37,452 nt of DNA from Eubacterium sp. (lineage in GTDB: Bacteria; Bacillota; Clostridia; Lachnospirales; Lachnospiraceae): positions 1-37,452 of the forward strand of contig JAFUVQ010000028.1 of the NCBI GenBank assembly GCA_017477505.1, in the 5' to 3' direction. The notes under the pieces were generated by a model that was not told the DNA's origin, did no database searches, and worked only from the letters and a program-made list of their open reading frames with translations. Made by a program: the position numbers and the translations under genes. Of the stretch, positions 26,172 to 35,833 are shown piece by piece (the stretch's first letter is position 1; each line of letters starts with the position of its first letter).

Positions 26172-28667
26172 TTAATTTCCGATACTGATCTTTAACTCTT
26201 TGTCGCTGCATAAGAAAGTATATTCACCGGACTCAAAGCTCATTCCGGTTCCGTCATAGAACATCATATCATCCTTTTCTGCCATCAGTGCAACCTGTCT
26301 GGTTTCACCCGGTTTAATATCAGTTTCCATGGTGAATACCGCAAGCCTCTTTGCCGGTCTTAACAGGCCATCCTTTTCTTTTCTGAAATAAACCAGAACC
26401 GAGTGATCTGATGGCACATCTCCGATATTAGTAATATCAACAGTTATCTCAATATACTTTCCAACATCCTGTACCGAAAGATTATCATATTTAAAATCAG
26501 TATAGGAAAGCCCATAACCAAAATCATAAAGAGTATCACCCTTATAATACATATAGGTTCTCGGATTTCCGATTATGTCGTAATCACTCTTATCCGGAAG
26601 ATCGCTGTCATGCCTGTACCAGGTCATAGGCAGTCTTCCCGAAGGTGATACATCGCCGAAAATGATATCGGAGATTCCGTGTCCGAGTTCCTCGCTACCG
26701 AGCACGGTCCATAATATTGCATCAGTACGCGAATCCTCTGCCTCAGGAACTATTCCCAAAGGTGCATTTGCCGTAAGTATAAGAAGGTTCCTGTCAAATG
26801 ATTCTCTGATATATTTAAACACGATTCTCTGGAAAGGAGGGAGCTCTATGCTGTTCCTGTCTCTTTCTTCCCTGCAGTTAACTATAGGATGAAGTCCAAA
26901 GGCTGCCACACAGGTCATTCCCTCTTCTTTGATCCTGTCTATTTTATCTTCGAATGATTCAACTGTTTCAAAGCTTATACCTGAAAGCACATTCCTATCA
27001 AATACATTTATAAATGAATCGATTCTATCATCCATCCAGAAAGAAGCTGCATTTGCTTCATCAAATGTGATAATATTTCCGGACTTATCGGCAAAACGGA
27101 ATTCCTCTTCCGCAAACCAGCCGAAAGCGTCATCAGGAAATACAAATATCTCATCCTTGTCACAGTACTCGGTAAGTGTTATCTCTCCCGGCTTCTTAAC
27201 TGTAAGAAGCTTTCCTGTAGACATGGATCTTATGGTCACTCTTCTATCATCCCAGAGCATGATCTTGAAGGTCTCCGCATCTTCCGGTTCAACCTCCATA
27301 AGGCTGTAACAGTCTCTGTTCATATCCGGATCGGGGCTCATAAAGAGCACATGACTGTTCTTATCTATAAGGGTATCTTCCTTCTTAAGTCCGAGATATC
27401 TTCCGTCCTTCTTTATTCTTACCTCAGGAATGAGATCATCCTTCAAAATATCATTTTTATACATTTCGGAATATGCATCTTTTATTCCCTCATACAGCGT
27501 CACTGCATGATCGGTAATTCCGCTGTACCAGTCGAGAGGGCATCTTTCTGCGAAGGGACCCAGAACAGCTACAGGTGTATTCTTATCCATAGGAAGAAGC
27601 CCGTCATTTTTAAGAAGAACAGCTGTCTTCGCAGCGGCTTTTCTTGAAAGTGCCCTTCCTGAAGCCGTATTAACCTTTGACATATTGTAGATGTCATGAG
27701 GATAAATCTCTTCCTCACTGAAAAGACCGAGTCTCGCAAAGGTACAGAATCTGTTCTTAAGACATGCATCTATCTCCTGCTCGGACAAAAGATTGTTCTG
27801 AAGAGCCCTTTTCAGCGCTTCTGAAGTTTTTTCATTGTCGTCAGCAAATATATCAATCCCCTTCTTTATGGAAGCGGCAACGGAATACATATCATCATCA
27901 AATACCTTCTGGTCGCTGACAAGCTGAACCATGGCATTTGCATCACAGACCACATGAGTAAGCCCCCAGGTCTTCAGGATATCCAGTATATCAGGATTAA
28001 GAATACATGGTGTTCCGTTGATAAGATTATATGCAGTCATAACGGCTTCCGGATCGGATTTCTTGATACAGAGCCTGAAAACCTCAAGATAGTATTCATA
28101 TTTAAGCCTGTCATTTATGACAGAATCAGATGTAAAACGACCATCCTCGACATTATTGGCATAGAAATGCTTAAGCGTTGCACCGAACTTGACAAAGTCG
28201 GGAACATCGCCCTTAAGCCCTCTGATGTAGGCAGCAGCAAGTGTAGAAGCAAGAACCGGATCCTCACCGTATCCCTCTTCATTTCTGCCCCATCTCGGAT
28301 CTCTTTCCATATCTATGGTAGGTGCCCATGCACAGAGCGTCCTGTTTCTTTTCTCATTGAAAAGCGATCTTCCTTCATCACCCACAAGTGAGCCTATTTC
28401 AAACAGAAGATCCTCATCAAAGCTTGCCGCAAAACCATTAGGATTAGGGAAAACAGTTGTATATTCTGCAAGTCCGACATCTGAAACCTGATCATGACGT
28501 GCCTGTATACCATGAGCCGCTTCTCCGCCCACAGTAAAATCAGGTATGCCGAGTCTTTCAATAGCATTCCTGTTGGCAGTCATGGAATCACACTTCTCAG
28601 ACACAGTCATAGAAGCTATGATACCATCAATCTTCTTCTCGAGATCTTCATTAATCTTTCTTTGCAT
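26172..28667 (-). CDS. GH3 family beta-glycosidase with inserted beta-rich domain, intracellular
   Basis: 831 residues from the ATG at 28667 (6 nt after GGAG); the ATG at 28673 abuts the ribosome site and is unlikely. GH3 N-terminal barrel with RDPRWGRNEEGYGEDP and KHFYANN, and the nucleophile Asp at position 242 in VVCDANAM (usually SDW). The GH3 C-terminal domain is split by a ~140-residue insert (about 410-548, GRYLGLKKEDT... to ...FDEANAASF) that looks like a beta-trefoil (fascin-like) fold. A fibronectin III-like tail follows. There is no signal peptide, so it acts on imported oligosaccharides. Beta-glucosidase or xylosidase cannot be told apart here. Confidence 0.9.
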   Translation of the reverse strand: MQRKINEDLEKKIDGIIASMTVSEKCDSMTANRNAIERLGIPDFTVGGEAAHGIQARHDQVSDVGLAEYTTVFPNPNGFAASFDEDLLFEIGSLVGDEGRSLFNEKRNRTLCAWAPTIDMERDPRWGRNEEGYGEDPVLASTLAAAYIRGLKGDVPDFVKFGATLKHFYANNVEDGRFTSDSVINDRLKYEYYLEVFRLCIKKSDPEAVMTAYNLINGTPCILNPDILDILKTWGLTHVVCDANAMVQLVSDQKVFDDDMYSVAASIKKGIDIFADDNEKTSEALKRALQNNLLSEQEIDACLKNRFCTFARLGLFSEEEIYPHDIYNMSKVNTASGRALSRKAAAKTAVLLKNDGLLPMDKNTPVAVLGPFAERCPLDWYSGITDHAVTLYEGIKDAYSEMYKNDILKDDLIPEVRIKKDGRYLGLKKEDTLIDKNSHVLFMSPDPDMNRDCYSLMEVEPEDAETFKIMLWDDRRVTIRSMSTGKLLTVKKPGEITLTEYCDKDEIFVFPDDAFGWFAEEEFRFADKSGNIITFDEANAASFWMDDRIDSFINVFDRNVLSGISFETVESFEDKIDRIKEEGMTCVAAFGLHPIVNCREERDRNSIELPPFQRIVFKYIRESFDRNLLILTANAPLGIVPEAEDSRTDAILWTVLGSEELGHGISDIIFGDVSPSGRLPMTWYRHDSDLPDKSDYDIIGNPRTYMYYKGDTLYDFGYGLSYTDFKYDNLSVQDVGKYIEITVDITNIGDVPSDHSVLVYFRKEKDGLLRPAKRLAVFTMETDIKPGETRQVALMAEKDDMMFYDGTGMSFESGEYTFLCSDKELKISIGN

Positions 28668-28968
28668 ATACATCTCCGAAAAAAATCAATTAAGAATCCG
28701 TCTGAAAAGACAGTTTCCTACACTAATACATAATCTATAACATTATAGTACTAATCATTCAAAAAATATACTACTTTTTATTTTGAATAATATTCATTTT
28801 TAATGCCAAAATATTCATTTTCTGAATATTTTAACAGTTTTATTCAAAAATCAGATTTAAAATTCGTCAAAAATATTTAATAAATATATGGAAATTTAAA
28901 TAGTCCTCTGTTATAATACGTTAGATTTATAGATACAAGTGTAATTCTTAGTAGGAGGTACAAAACAT
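28668..28968. promoter_or_regulatory. AT-rich divergent promoter region, GH3 (-) and carB (+)
   Basis: 300 bp without a gene. A minus-strand TATAAT (28742-28747) may serve the GH3 gene, and a plus-strand TATAAT (28912-28917) serves carB. Between them are five TGAATA/TATTCA hexamers (28784-28789, 28791-28796, 28812-28817, 28823-28828, 28841-28846), two pairs of which form inverted repeats. They look like operator half-sites. No PyrR-type attenuator is visible before carB. Confidence 0.55.
28889..28917 (+). promoter_or_regulatory. candidate carB promoter
   Basis: TGGAAA (28889-28894), a 17-bp spacer and TATAAT (28912-28917). This predicts a leader of about 45 nt that contains AGGAGG (28953-28958), 10 nt before the ATG. 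Confidence 0.6.
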
Positions 28969-31900
28969 ATGTCAAAGAGAACTGACATAAACAAGATCCT
29001 TATAATCGGATCAGGTCCTATTATTATAGGCCAGGCCTGCGAATTTGATTATTCAGGTACACAGGCATGTAAAGCACTCCGTAGTCTCGGTTATGAGATA
29101 GTGCTCGTTAATTCCAATCCTGCAACAATAATGACGGATCCTGAGATGGCTGATGTTACTTACATTGAGCCTCTTGATGCTGACCGTCTTGAACAGATTA
29201 TCGCCAAAGAACGTCCTGATGCTTTACTCCCTAACCTGGGTGGTCAGTCAGGACTTAATTTATGCGCAGAGCTGAACAAGCTCGGAATTCTGGACAAGTA
29301 TAACGTTAAGGTTATCGGTGTTCAGGTTGATGCCATCGAGCGTGGCGAAGACCGTATCGAGTTTAAGCAGACCATGGACAGCCTTGGAATTGAGATGGCT
29401 CGTTCAGAAGTTGCATACAGTGTTGACGAAGCTCTCGCTATCGCTGACAAGCTCGGATATCCTGTAGTACTCCGTCCTGCTTATACCATGGGCGGCGCCG
29501 GCGGCGGTCTTGTATATAATAAGGAAGAATTAAAGGTTGTCTGTGCAAGAGGTATTCAGGCAAGCCTTGTAGGACAGGTTCTTGTTGAAGAATCCATTCT
29601 CGGATGGGAGGAACTTGAGCTTGAGGTTGTCCGTGATAAAGAAGGTAATATGATAACCGTATGCTTCATAGAGAATATCGATCCTATGGGCGTTCATACA
29701 GGTGATTCATTCTGTGCAGCTCCTATGCTCACTATATCCGAAGATCTTCAGAAGAGACTTCAGGAGCAGGCATATAAGATCGTAGATAAGATTGAAGTTA
29801 TAGGTGGTACAAATGTACAGTTTGCTCATGATCCTGTATCAGACAGAATCATTGTAATCGAGATCAATCCTCGTACATCCCGTTCTTCCGCTCTTGCTTC
29901 CAAAGCAACCGGATTCCCTATAGCTCTTGTATCAGCCAAGCTTGCAGCCGGACTTACTCTTAAGGATATACCATGCGGCAAGTACGGAACTCTTGATAAG
30001 TACTATCCTGATGGAGATTATGTAGTTATCAAATTCGCAAGATGGGCATTTGAAAAGTTCAAGGGTGTTGAAGATAAACTCGGAACTCAGATGCGTGCAG
30101 TCGGCGAAGTAATGAGTATCGGTAAGAATTACAAAGAGGCTTTCCAGAAGGCTATACGTTCTCTTGAAAAAGGCCGCTATGGTCTTGGTCATGTAAAAAA
30201 TTATTATGATATGACCAAGGAAGATCTTCTCAAGCTTCTCATCACTCCTTCAAGTGAAAGACACTTTATCATGTATGAAGCTCTCCGCAAGGGTGCTACA
30301 ATTGATGAGATTCATGAGCTTACAAAGGTAAAGAAGTATTTCATCGAGCAGATGAAAGAACTTGTTGATGAAGAAGAAGCTCTTGTACAGAACAAAGGAA
30401 AGCTTCCTTCAGACGATGATCTTATCCAGGCTAAGAAAGACGGTTTCTCAGATAAATATCTCAGCGAGATACTTGAGATTCCTGAAGATGAAATCAGGAA
30501 CAAGCGTGAGGCTCTCGGATGTACAGAGACCTGGGACTATGTTCATGTAAGCGGTACAGAAGACAGTTCATACTTCTACTCTACTTATAACGCACCTGAC
30601 AATAATCCTGTCAAGTCAGACAATCCAAAGATTATGATCCTCGGCGGCGGTCCTAACCGTATCGGCCAGGGTATAGAATTTGACTACTGCTGTGTTCATG
30701 CAGCCATGTCACTCAAGAAGCTCGGCTTCGAGACTATCATTGTTAACTGCAATCCTGAGACAGTTTCAACTGACTACGATACATCTGACAAGCTTTACTT
30801 TGAACCTCTTACACTTGAAGATGTTCTCAGCATTTATAATAAGGAAAAGCCTGTCGGCGTTATCGCACAGTTCGGTGGACAGACTCCTCTTAATCTTGCT
30901 GCTGACCTTCAGAAAAACGGTGTTAAGATTCTCGGTACTTCTCCTGAGGTTATCGACCTTGCAGAAGACAGAGATCAGTTCAGAGCAATGATGGATAAGC
31001 TTGAGATTCCTATGCCGGAATCAGGAATGGCTACTACTGTTCCGGAAGCTATTGAGATTGCAAATAAGATTGGCTATCCTGTTATGGTTCGTCCTTCATA
31101 CGTTCTGGGCGGCCGTGGAATGGAAGTTGTTTATGACGATGAAGCAATGACAGGTTATATGGAAGCTGCTGTTGGTGTTACACCTGACAGACCTATCCTT
31201 ATAGACAGATTCCTTCATCATGCTATGGAATGTGAAGCAGATGCCATCGCAGATGGTACACATGCATATGTTCCTGCAGTTATGGAGCATATCGAGCTTG
31301 CCGGTATACATTCAGGTGACTCTGCCTGTCTCATTCCTTCAAAGCACATTTCAGAAAAGAATATTGAGACTATCAAGGAATATACAAGAAAGATAGCTGA
31401 GGAAATGCATGTTGTCGGACTTATGAACATGCAGTATGCTATCGAGGATGACAGAGTATTCGTTCTTGAAGCCAACCCGAGAGCATCCCGTACTGTTCCG
31501 CTTGTATCAAAAGTCTGCGGTATCCGTATGGTACCACTTGCTACTGAAATCATTACAAGCGAACTTACAGGTAAGCCATCTCCTGTTCCTACACTCAAGG
31601 ACAAGAATATTCCTTACTTCGGAGTTAAGGAAGCTGTATTCCCATTCAATATGTTCCAGGAGGTTGACCCTATACTCGGACCTGAAATGCGTTCTACCGG
31701 TGAGGTTCTCGGTATATCAAAATCTCTCGGCGGTGCATTCTTCAAGGCAGAGGAAGCTGCAAAATCAATGCTTCCGCTTGAGGGTACAGTTCTTATCTCA
31801 GTTAACAGCCAGGATAAGGATGAAGTTGTGGAAGTTGCCAAGGCATTCAATAATGTAAACTTCAAGATCATGGCAACCGAAGGAACAGCAAAGCTCATTG

Positions 31901-32193
31901 AAGCAGCCGGAATACCTGTAGAAGTTGTAAAGAAGATTTATGAGGGCCGTCCTAACATTCTTGATCATATAACAAACGGAGATATAGATATCATCGTTAA
32001 CTCTCCTATCGGAAAGGCAAGTGCTCATGATGACAGCTATCTCAGGAAAGCTGCTATCAAGAACAAGATTCCTTACTTCACAACAATGGCAGCTGCATCT
32101 GCAGCGGCTGACGGAATCCGTCATCTTAAGAAGCATAAGTTCTCTGATGTCAGAAGCCTTCAGGCATGGCATGCAGATATAACCGATAAATAA
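28969..32193 (+). CDS. carB: carbamoyl-phosphate synthase, large subunit
   Basis: Makes carbamoyl phosphate from bicarbonate, ammonia and 2 ATP for arginine and pyrimidine synthesis. 1074 residues, full length, with the internal duplication: two ATP-grasp halves, each opening with a Rossmann-like start (LIIGSGPIIIGQACEFDYSG and MILGGGPNRIGQGIEFDYCC), an oligomerisation region (about 400-550), and a C-terminal MGS-like allosteric domain (from about 940). The small subunit carA is not adjacent, which is unusual; the gene stands alone between a divergent promoter and a terminator. Confidence 0.97.
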   Translation: MSKRTDINKILIIGSGPIIIGQACEFDYSGTQACKALRSLGYEIVLVNSNPATIMTDPEMADVTYIEPLDADRLEQIIAKERPDALLPNLGGQSGLNLCAELNKLGILDKYNVKVIGVQVDAIERGEDRIEFKQTMDSLGIEMARSEVAYSVDEALAIADKLGYPVVLRPAYTMGGAGGGLVYNKEELKVVCARGIQASLVGQVLVEESILGWEELELEVVRDKEGNMITVCFIENIDPMGVHTGDSFCAAPMLTISEDLQKRLQEQAYKIVDKIEVIGGTNVQFAHDPVSDRIIVIEINPRTSRSSALASKATGFPIALVSAKLAAGLTLKDIPCGKYGTLDKYYPDGDYVVIKFARWAFEKFKGVEDKLGTQMRAVGEVMSIGKNYKEAFQKAIRSLEKGRYGLGHVKNYYDMTKEDLLKLLITPSSERHFIMYEALRKGATIDEIHELTKVKKYFIEQMKELVDEEEALVQNKGKLPSDDDLIQAKKDGFSDKYLSEILEIPEDEIRNKREALGCTETWDYVHVSGTEDSSYFYSTYNAPDNNPVKSDNPKIMILGGGPNRIGQGIEFDYCCVHAAMSLKKLGFETIIVNCNPETVSTDYDTSDKLYFEPLTLEDVLSIYNKEKPVGVIAQFGGQTPLNLAADLQKNGVKILGTSPEVIDLAEDRDQFRAMMDKLEIPMPESGMATTVPEAIEIANKIGYPVMVRPSYVLGGRGMEVVYDDEAMTGYMEAAVGVTPDRPILIDRFLHHAMECEADAIADGTHAYVPAVMEHIELAGIHSGDSACLIPSKHISEKNIETIKEYTRKIAEEMHVVGLMNMQYAIEDDRVFVLEANPRASRTVPLVSKVCGIRMVPLATEIITSELTGKPSPVPTLKDKNIPYFGVKEAVFPFNMFQEVDPILGPEMRSTGEVLGISKSLGGAFFKAEEAAKSMLPLEGTVLISVNSQDKDEVVEVAKAFNNVNFKIMATEGTAKLIEAAGIPVEVVKKIYEGRPNILDHITNGDIDIIVNSPIGKASAHDDSYLRKAAIKNKIPYFTTMAAASAAADGIRHLKKHKFSDVRSLQAWHADITDK

Positions 32194-32214
32194 GTAAAAA
32201 GCTTATAAGACATG

Positions 32215-32250
32215 AGAATCCCCCGTAGAACTAAATCTACGGGGGATTCT
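32215..32250. terminator. strong hairpin terminator between carB and the GH32 gene
   Basis: AGAATCCCCCGTAGA (32215-32229) and its exact complement (32236-32250) form a 15-bp stem with a 6-nt loop. The following T-tract is imperfect (TACTTTGT). It is placed between convergent genes and can serve either. Confidence 0.8.
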
Positions 32251-32279
32251 TACTTTGTACTCACACGAGTGATTTCCCT

Positions 32280-33752
32280 TTATATGACAAAATCATCTTT
32301 AACTGATGGCTTCAATGTCCAAAGCCTGCATTTTACCGAGTCAGGCAAAATGAAATTATGTTCCTCATCAGTAGGAAATACTCGTGATGTAAATACCGCA
32401 TCTCCATCATTTACAAATATTTCAATACTGCTTCTGTCAATGAAGATATGAAGAGATGTCAGAGGATTATCTATTATGTGCTCACGGATTTCTCCCTGGT
32501 CGGGATTGATCTTATGAATGAGTCCCGACCGGTCCACAGTGAACATTGATTTTTCTTTATCAAAATGAATATGGATTCCTCCATTACCGTCTTTATCAGT
32601 GAAAAGTCTGAAGCTTAATTCTTTTTCATCAGAGTCAGCCGGAACTTCAATTTCCATCTCACATACTGAAGGAAGAAAGCCCTCATTTCTTTCATATTCC
32701 TCATCACGAAGTGATGCAAGATATGGCAAAGGAGTCTGTATAAGTCTCCTGTTTCTTATAGTAAGCTCTCTGGCAAGTGTAAGACAGCCTGCCCATTCTT
32801 CTTCATCAGTATAGTAGGTTGAATCCGGAAGCCCCATCCAGGCTACCAGAACAGCCTTTCCGTTATCATCCAGTTTTGTTGCGCATTCGGCTGCATAAGA
32901 ATCGAAACCGAAGTCGAGAACATGGAATTTCCCTTCAGGAGTAAATGTAAGGCTTTCCCAATCCATTTCTCCTATGATATATCCATTATGATTGGTGGTT
33001 TCTCCTCTACCCGGAAGTTTCAGATGCTGTGGACAGAATATAAATACATCCTTATCACCTATATGCTCTACAGCCGGACATTCCCACATTCCGCCGAAAG
33101 CTTCAAATCCGGGAATTTTCATTTCCCCTTTATATTCCCAATCCTTAAGAAGAGAATCGGATTCATATATCAAAGCGGTTCCTCTTCCATCCTTTGTCCT
33201 GGCACCGATCACGATAAAGTATTTATTCATTTTCTCATTGTAAATGATCTTGGGATCTCTCTGATCTGAAGAAAAAAGAGGTGATGGTGAGAAAACAGGC
33301 TTGTCCGGTTTGGAAATGCTTCCGCTGTCCTCCAGTTTTGCTACACAGGTATAGGATATTCTCGTCCAGTCCTCATCTCTGTGATTACCCGAATAAAAAA
33401 GATATATCTCATCATCCATTGGATATGCCGAACCGGAATATGCTCCCTTGTTATCGTATTCCGTATCAGGCTTAATAGCCACACCAAGGTTCTTCCAGTT
33501 TACCAGGTCCCGTGACACGGTATGATACCAGTGCTTCATTCCATGTATAGCTCCCCATGGACACCACTGATAGAAAAGATGCCAGTATCCATTATGATAT
33601 ATAAACCCGTTCGGATCATTCAGAAGGCCCGTAGGCGGCTGAATATGAAAGGTCTGTCTGTAATCGGAAGCAGTAATCTTATCTCTCATGCCGATTATCT
33701 CATCCGCATCTTTAAGAACTCTGTATTTTTCCTCTCTGGTCCATTCTCTCAT
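32280..33752 (-). CDS. GH32 beta-fructosidase (sucrose/sucrose-6-phosphate hydrolase or fructo-oligosaccharidase), intracellular
   Basis: 490 residues from the ATG at 33752, which follows GGGGG by 5 nt; a TTG at 33764 would add four residues. Five-bladed GH32 propeller with nucleophile D46 in NDPNG, the RDP stabiliser (165-167) and acid/base E224 in GGMWECP, then the C-terminal beta-sandwich ending in the SSIEIFVNDG motif. There is no signal peptide, so it hydrolyses imported sucrose, sucrose phosphate or short fructans. No PTS, permease or regulator gene adjoins it in this window, which leaves the substrate open. Confidence 0.93.
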   Translation of the reverse strand: MREWTREEKYRVLKDADEIIGMRDKITASDYRQTFHIQPPTGLLNDPNGFIYHNGYWHLFYQWCPWGAIHGMKHWYHTVSRDLVNWKNLGVAIKPDTEYDNKGAYSGSAYPMDDEIYLFYSGNHRDEDWTRISYTCVAKLEDSGSISKPDKPVFSPSPLFSSDQRDPKIIYNEKMNKYFIVIGARTKDGRGTALIYESDSLLKDWEYKGEMKIPGFEAFGGMWECPAVEHIGDKDVFIFCPQHLKLPGRGETTNHNGYIIGEMDWESLTFTPEGKFHVLDFGFDSYAAECATKLDDNGKAVLVAWMGLPDSTYYTDEEEWAGCLTLARELTIRNRRLIQTPLPYLASLRDEEYERNEGFLPSVCEMEIEVPADSDEKELSFRLFTDKDGNGGIHIHFDKEKSMFTVDRSGLIHKINPDQGEIREHIIDNPLTSLHIFIDRSSIEIFVNDGDAVFTSRVFPTDEEHNFILPDSVKCRLWTLKPSVKDDFVI

Positions 33753-33803
33753 ATAATCCCCCAAATCGTATCATTTTATTCATAAACTGTACTTATACAA
33801 AAA

Positions 33804-34226
33804 CTAGACATGCCTTATATATTGTATCATACCCGGTCCCAGATAGTCCGTAGGACGCGCTATAAAATTATGCCTCTCATAGAATTCCTCACGTCCTTTG
33901 GCACACATGAGGCAGAGCATTATCTCTTCTCCTTCTTCCGCAAATGATGCGGCCTTTTTTTTGAGAAGCTCCACCAGATGTCCGCCAACTCCGTGACACC
34001 TGTACTCAGGAAGCACTATCAGATCCTGTATATAAACCACTACAGCGGCATCTCCGACAAGCCTTCCCATTCCAACAAGCTTATCCCCATCATAAGCAGT
34101 AAACATGGTTAAGGCGTTTTCGATTGCCATGGAGGCCTGCCTGTCCGTCAGTCTTTTCCAGCCGACTTTGAGTCTGAGTTCCAGATAATCTTCCACACTT
34201 ATTTTTTGTTCAACATACCTGATCAT
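33804..34226 (-). CDS. GNAT family N-acetyltransferase
   Basis: 140 residues, single GNAT fold. The acetyl-CoA-binding motif is VLPEYRCHGVGGHLVELL (R/QxxGxG type), followed by a LMCAKGREEFYERHNF motif B region. The substrate is unknown. It starts 9 nt after the hisF stop and is probably read from the hisH-hisF transcript, but family members of this kind are diverse and a role in histidine synthesis is not implied. Confidence 0.88.
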   Translation of the reverse strand: MIRYVEQKISVEDYLELRLKVGWKRLTDRQASMAIENALTMFTAYDGDKLVGMGRLVGDAAVVVYIQDLIVLPEYRCHGVGGHLVELLKKKAASFAEEGEEIMLCLMCAKGREEFYERHNFIARPTDYLGPGMIQYIRHV

Positions 34227-34235
34227 AACAATATC

Positions 34236-34997
34236 CTATAACCTAACAGGTATCCCTTCTTCTCTTAAGTAATTCTTCAGGTCTGGAATCTCCAGTTCTT
34301 TAAAATGAAATAATGAAGCTGCAAGCGCCGCATCCGCATGTCCCTCGGTAAAGGAATCAAGGAAATGTTTCTTTGTTCCCGCTCCGCCGGATGCTATAAC
34401 CGGAATATTAACACTGTCTGAAATGATTCTTGTAAGAGGTATATCATATCCTGCCTTTGTACCATCGCAGTCCATACTGGTAAGCAGTATCTCTCCCGCA
34501 CCCAGCTTTTCTGCTTTTATGGCCCATTCCACAGCATCAATGCCCATATCAACACGACCGCCATTCTTATATATGGTCCAGCCTTCTCCGTCAGTTCTTC
34601 TTCTGGCATCGATAGCGACCACCACACACTGGCTGCCAAACTTATCGGCTGCATCACTTATAAGTTCCGGAGTATCAATAGCTGAAGAATTGATTGAAAC
34701 CTTGTCGGCTCCTTCACGGAGAATAGCTCTGAAGTCATCAACGGTCCTGATTCCTCCACCGACGGTAAATGGTATGAATACTGTTTCAGCCACTCTTCTA
34801 ACCATGTCTGTAACTATATTTCTTCTGTCAGATGATGCAGTTATGTCAAGAAAGACAAGTTCGTCGGCTCCTGCTTTATCATAAGCCTTTCCGCATTCAA
34901 CCGGATCTCCTGCATCGATCAGATTAACGAAGTTTATTCCTTTAACTACTCTGCCGTTATTTACATCAAGGCAGGGAATGATTCTTTTTGTATGCAT
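34236..34997 (-). CDS. hisF: imidazole glycerol phosphate synthase, cyclase subunit
   Basis: Uses ammonia channelled from HisH to form imidazole glycerol phosphate and AICAR. 253 residues, a (beta/alpha)8 barrel with catalytic Asp in [15 protein letters not shown] (D11) and in VVAIDARR (D129), and the phosphate-binding loops FTVGGGIR and ASGGAG. It follows hisH by 37 nt. Other his genes are not in the window, so the pathway is split across loci. Confidence 0.97.
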   Translation of the reverse strand: MHTKRIIPCLDVNNGRVVKGINFVNLIDAGDPVECGKAYDKAGADELVFLDITASSDRRNIVTDMVRRVAETVFIPFTVGGGIRTVDDFRAILREGADKVSINSSAIDTPELISDAADKFGSQCVVVAIDARRRTDGEGWTIYKNGGRVDMGIDAVEWAIKAEKLGAGEILLTSMDCDGTKAGYDIPLTRIISDSVNIPVIASGGAGTKKHFLDSFTEGHADAALAASLFHFKELEIPDLKNYLREEGIPVRL

Positions 34998-35034
34998 TTT
35001 TTATTTCCTTTGTATTCTAATCTATCGTTTACCC

Positions 35035-35655
35035 TTACAAACTGATGAAATTCTTCAATATTGTCAAACCAACCTCAGAGCTTTTCTCAGGATGGAACTG
35101 GCAGGCAAATACATTTCCCTTCTCTACCGAAGCATGTACTTCTGTTCCATAATAAGTTCTGGCTGCCACTATTTCCGGATCATCAGCCTTTAAATAATAA
35201 GAATGAACAAAATATACGTAAGGCTCGTTTTTCAGTCCCCGGAACAGCTTTGCTCCTTCTGTTATATCAAGTGAATTCCATCCTATCTGGGGAACCTTAA
35301 GCCTGTCACCGGTTCTTGGATCATTATCAGGAAGTCTAAGTATATGGCCGTCAAGAATTCCGAGTCCTGCAACGCCCTTACTTTCTTCACTGTCCTTAAA
35401 CAGTATCTGAAGCCCCAGGCAGATTCCCAGAAACGGCTTACCCGTCTCAACAAAATCAGTTATAACAGTCTTCAGCTCATATTCATTTATCTTGTCCATT
35501 GCATCTCTGAAAGAACCGACTCCCGGAAGTACAGCTCTTTCACTTGATAAAATGACATCTTTGTCTCTGGTGATCACAACTTCCTCACCTAGAAACTGAA
35601 GTGCCTTCTCGACACTTTTGATATTTCCGGCATCATAATCTATTATTGCTATCAT
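35035..35655 (-). CDS. hisH: imidazole glycerol phosphate synthase, glutaminase subunit
   Basis: Class I glutamine amidotransferase that feeds ammonia to HisF. 206 residues with the complete triad: C79 in GICLGLQ, and H188 and E190 in QFHPEKS; the oxyanion region PGVGSF is present. AAGGATGG lies upstream of the ATG. First gene of a hisH-hisF-GNAT unit with its own promoter-like sequence at 35710-35715. Confidence 0.97.
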   Translation of the reverse strand: MIAIIDYDAGNIKSVEKALQFLGEEVVITRDKDVILSSERAVLPGVGSFRDAMDKINEYELKTVITDFVETGKPFLGICLGLQILFKDSEESKGVAGLGILDGHILRLPDNDPRTGDRLKVPQIGWNSLDITEGAKLFRGLKNEPYVYFVHSYYLKADDPEIVAARTYYGTEVHASVEKGNVFACQFHPEKSSEVGLTILKNFISL

Positions 35656-35709
35656 ATAAAACCATCCTTACATTTTAGTTATATCAAAAGGATTAATGTT
35701 ACAGCGCCT

Positions 35710-35715
35710 ATTATA
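35710..35715 (-). promoter_or_regulatory. -10 box before hisH
   Basis: A consensus TATAAT on the minus strand, about 55 bp before the hisH ATG. No good -35 is visible. No histidine leader peptide or T-box is visible in the short leader. Confidence 0.45.
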
Positions 35716-35775
35716 ACACAACAATATAAAAAAGTCTCAGTATTGTTGGATGCTGACATATACAAAGCAAGAAGC

Positions 35776-35795
35776 CCACCCTTTGGTAAGGGTGG
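35776..35795 (-). terminator. hairpin downstream of the pilin-like gene
   Basis: CCACCCTT and AAGGGTGG form an 8-bp stem with a 4-nt loop, 38 bp beyond the stop codon. It is followed on the minus strand by a T-rich but interrupted tail (GCTTCTTGCTTTG). A smaller CCTC/GAGG hairpin precedes it. Confidence 0.65.
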
Positions 35796-35833
35796 ACTCC
35801 TCTAAGAGGTTAAAAAGTTTAATAAAAGATCGC

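Noticed and set aside
27954-28391. 145-codon plus-strand frame antisense to the GH3 gene
   Set aside because: The GH3 frame carries conserved catalytic motifs here; the antisense frame has none.
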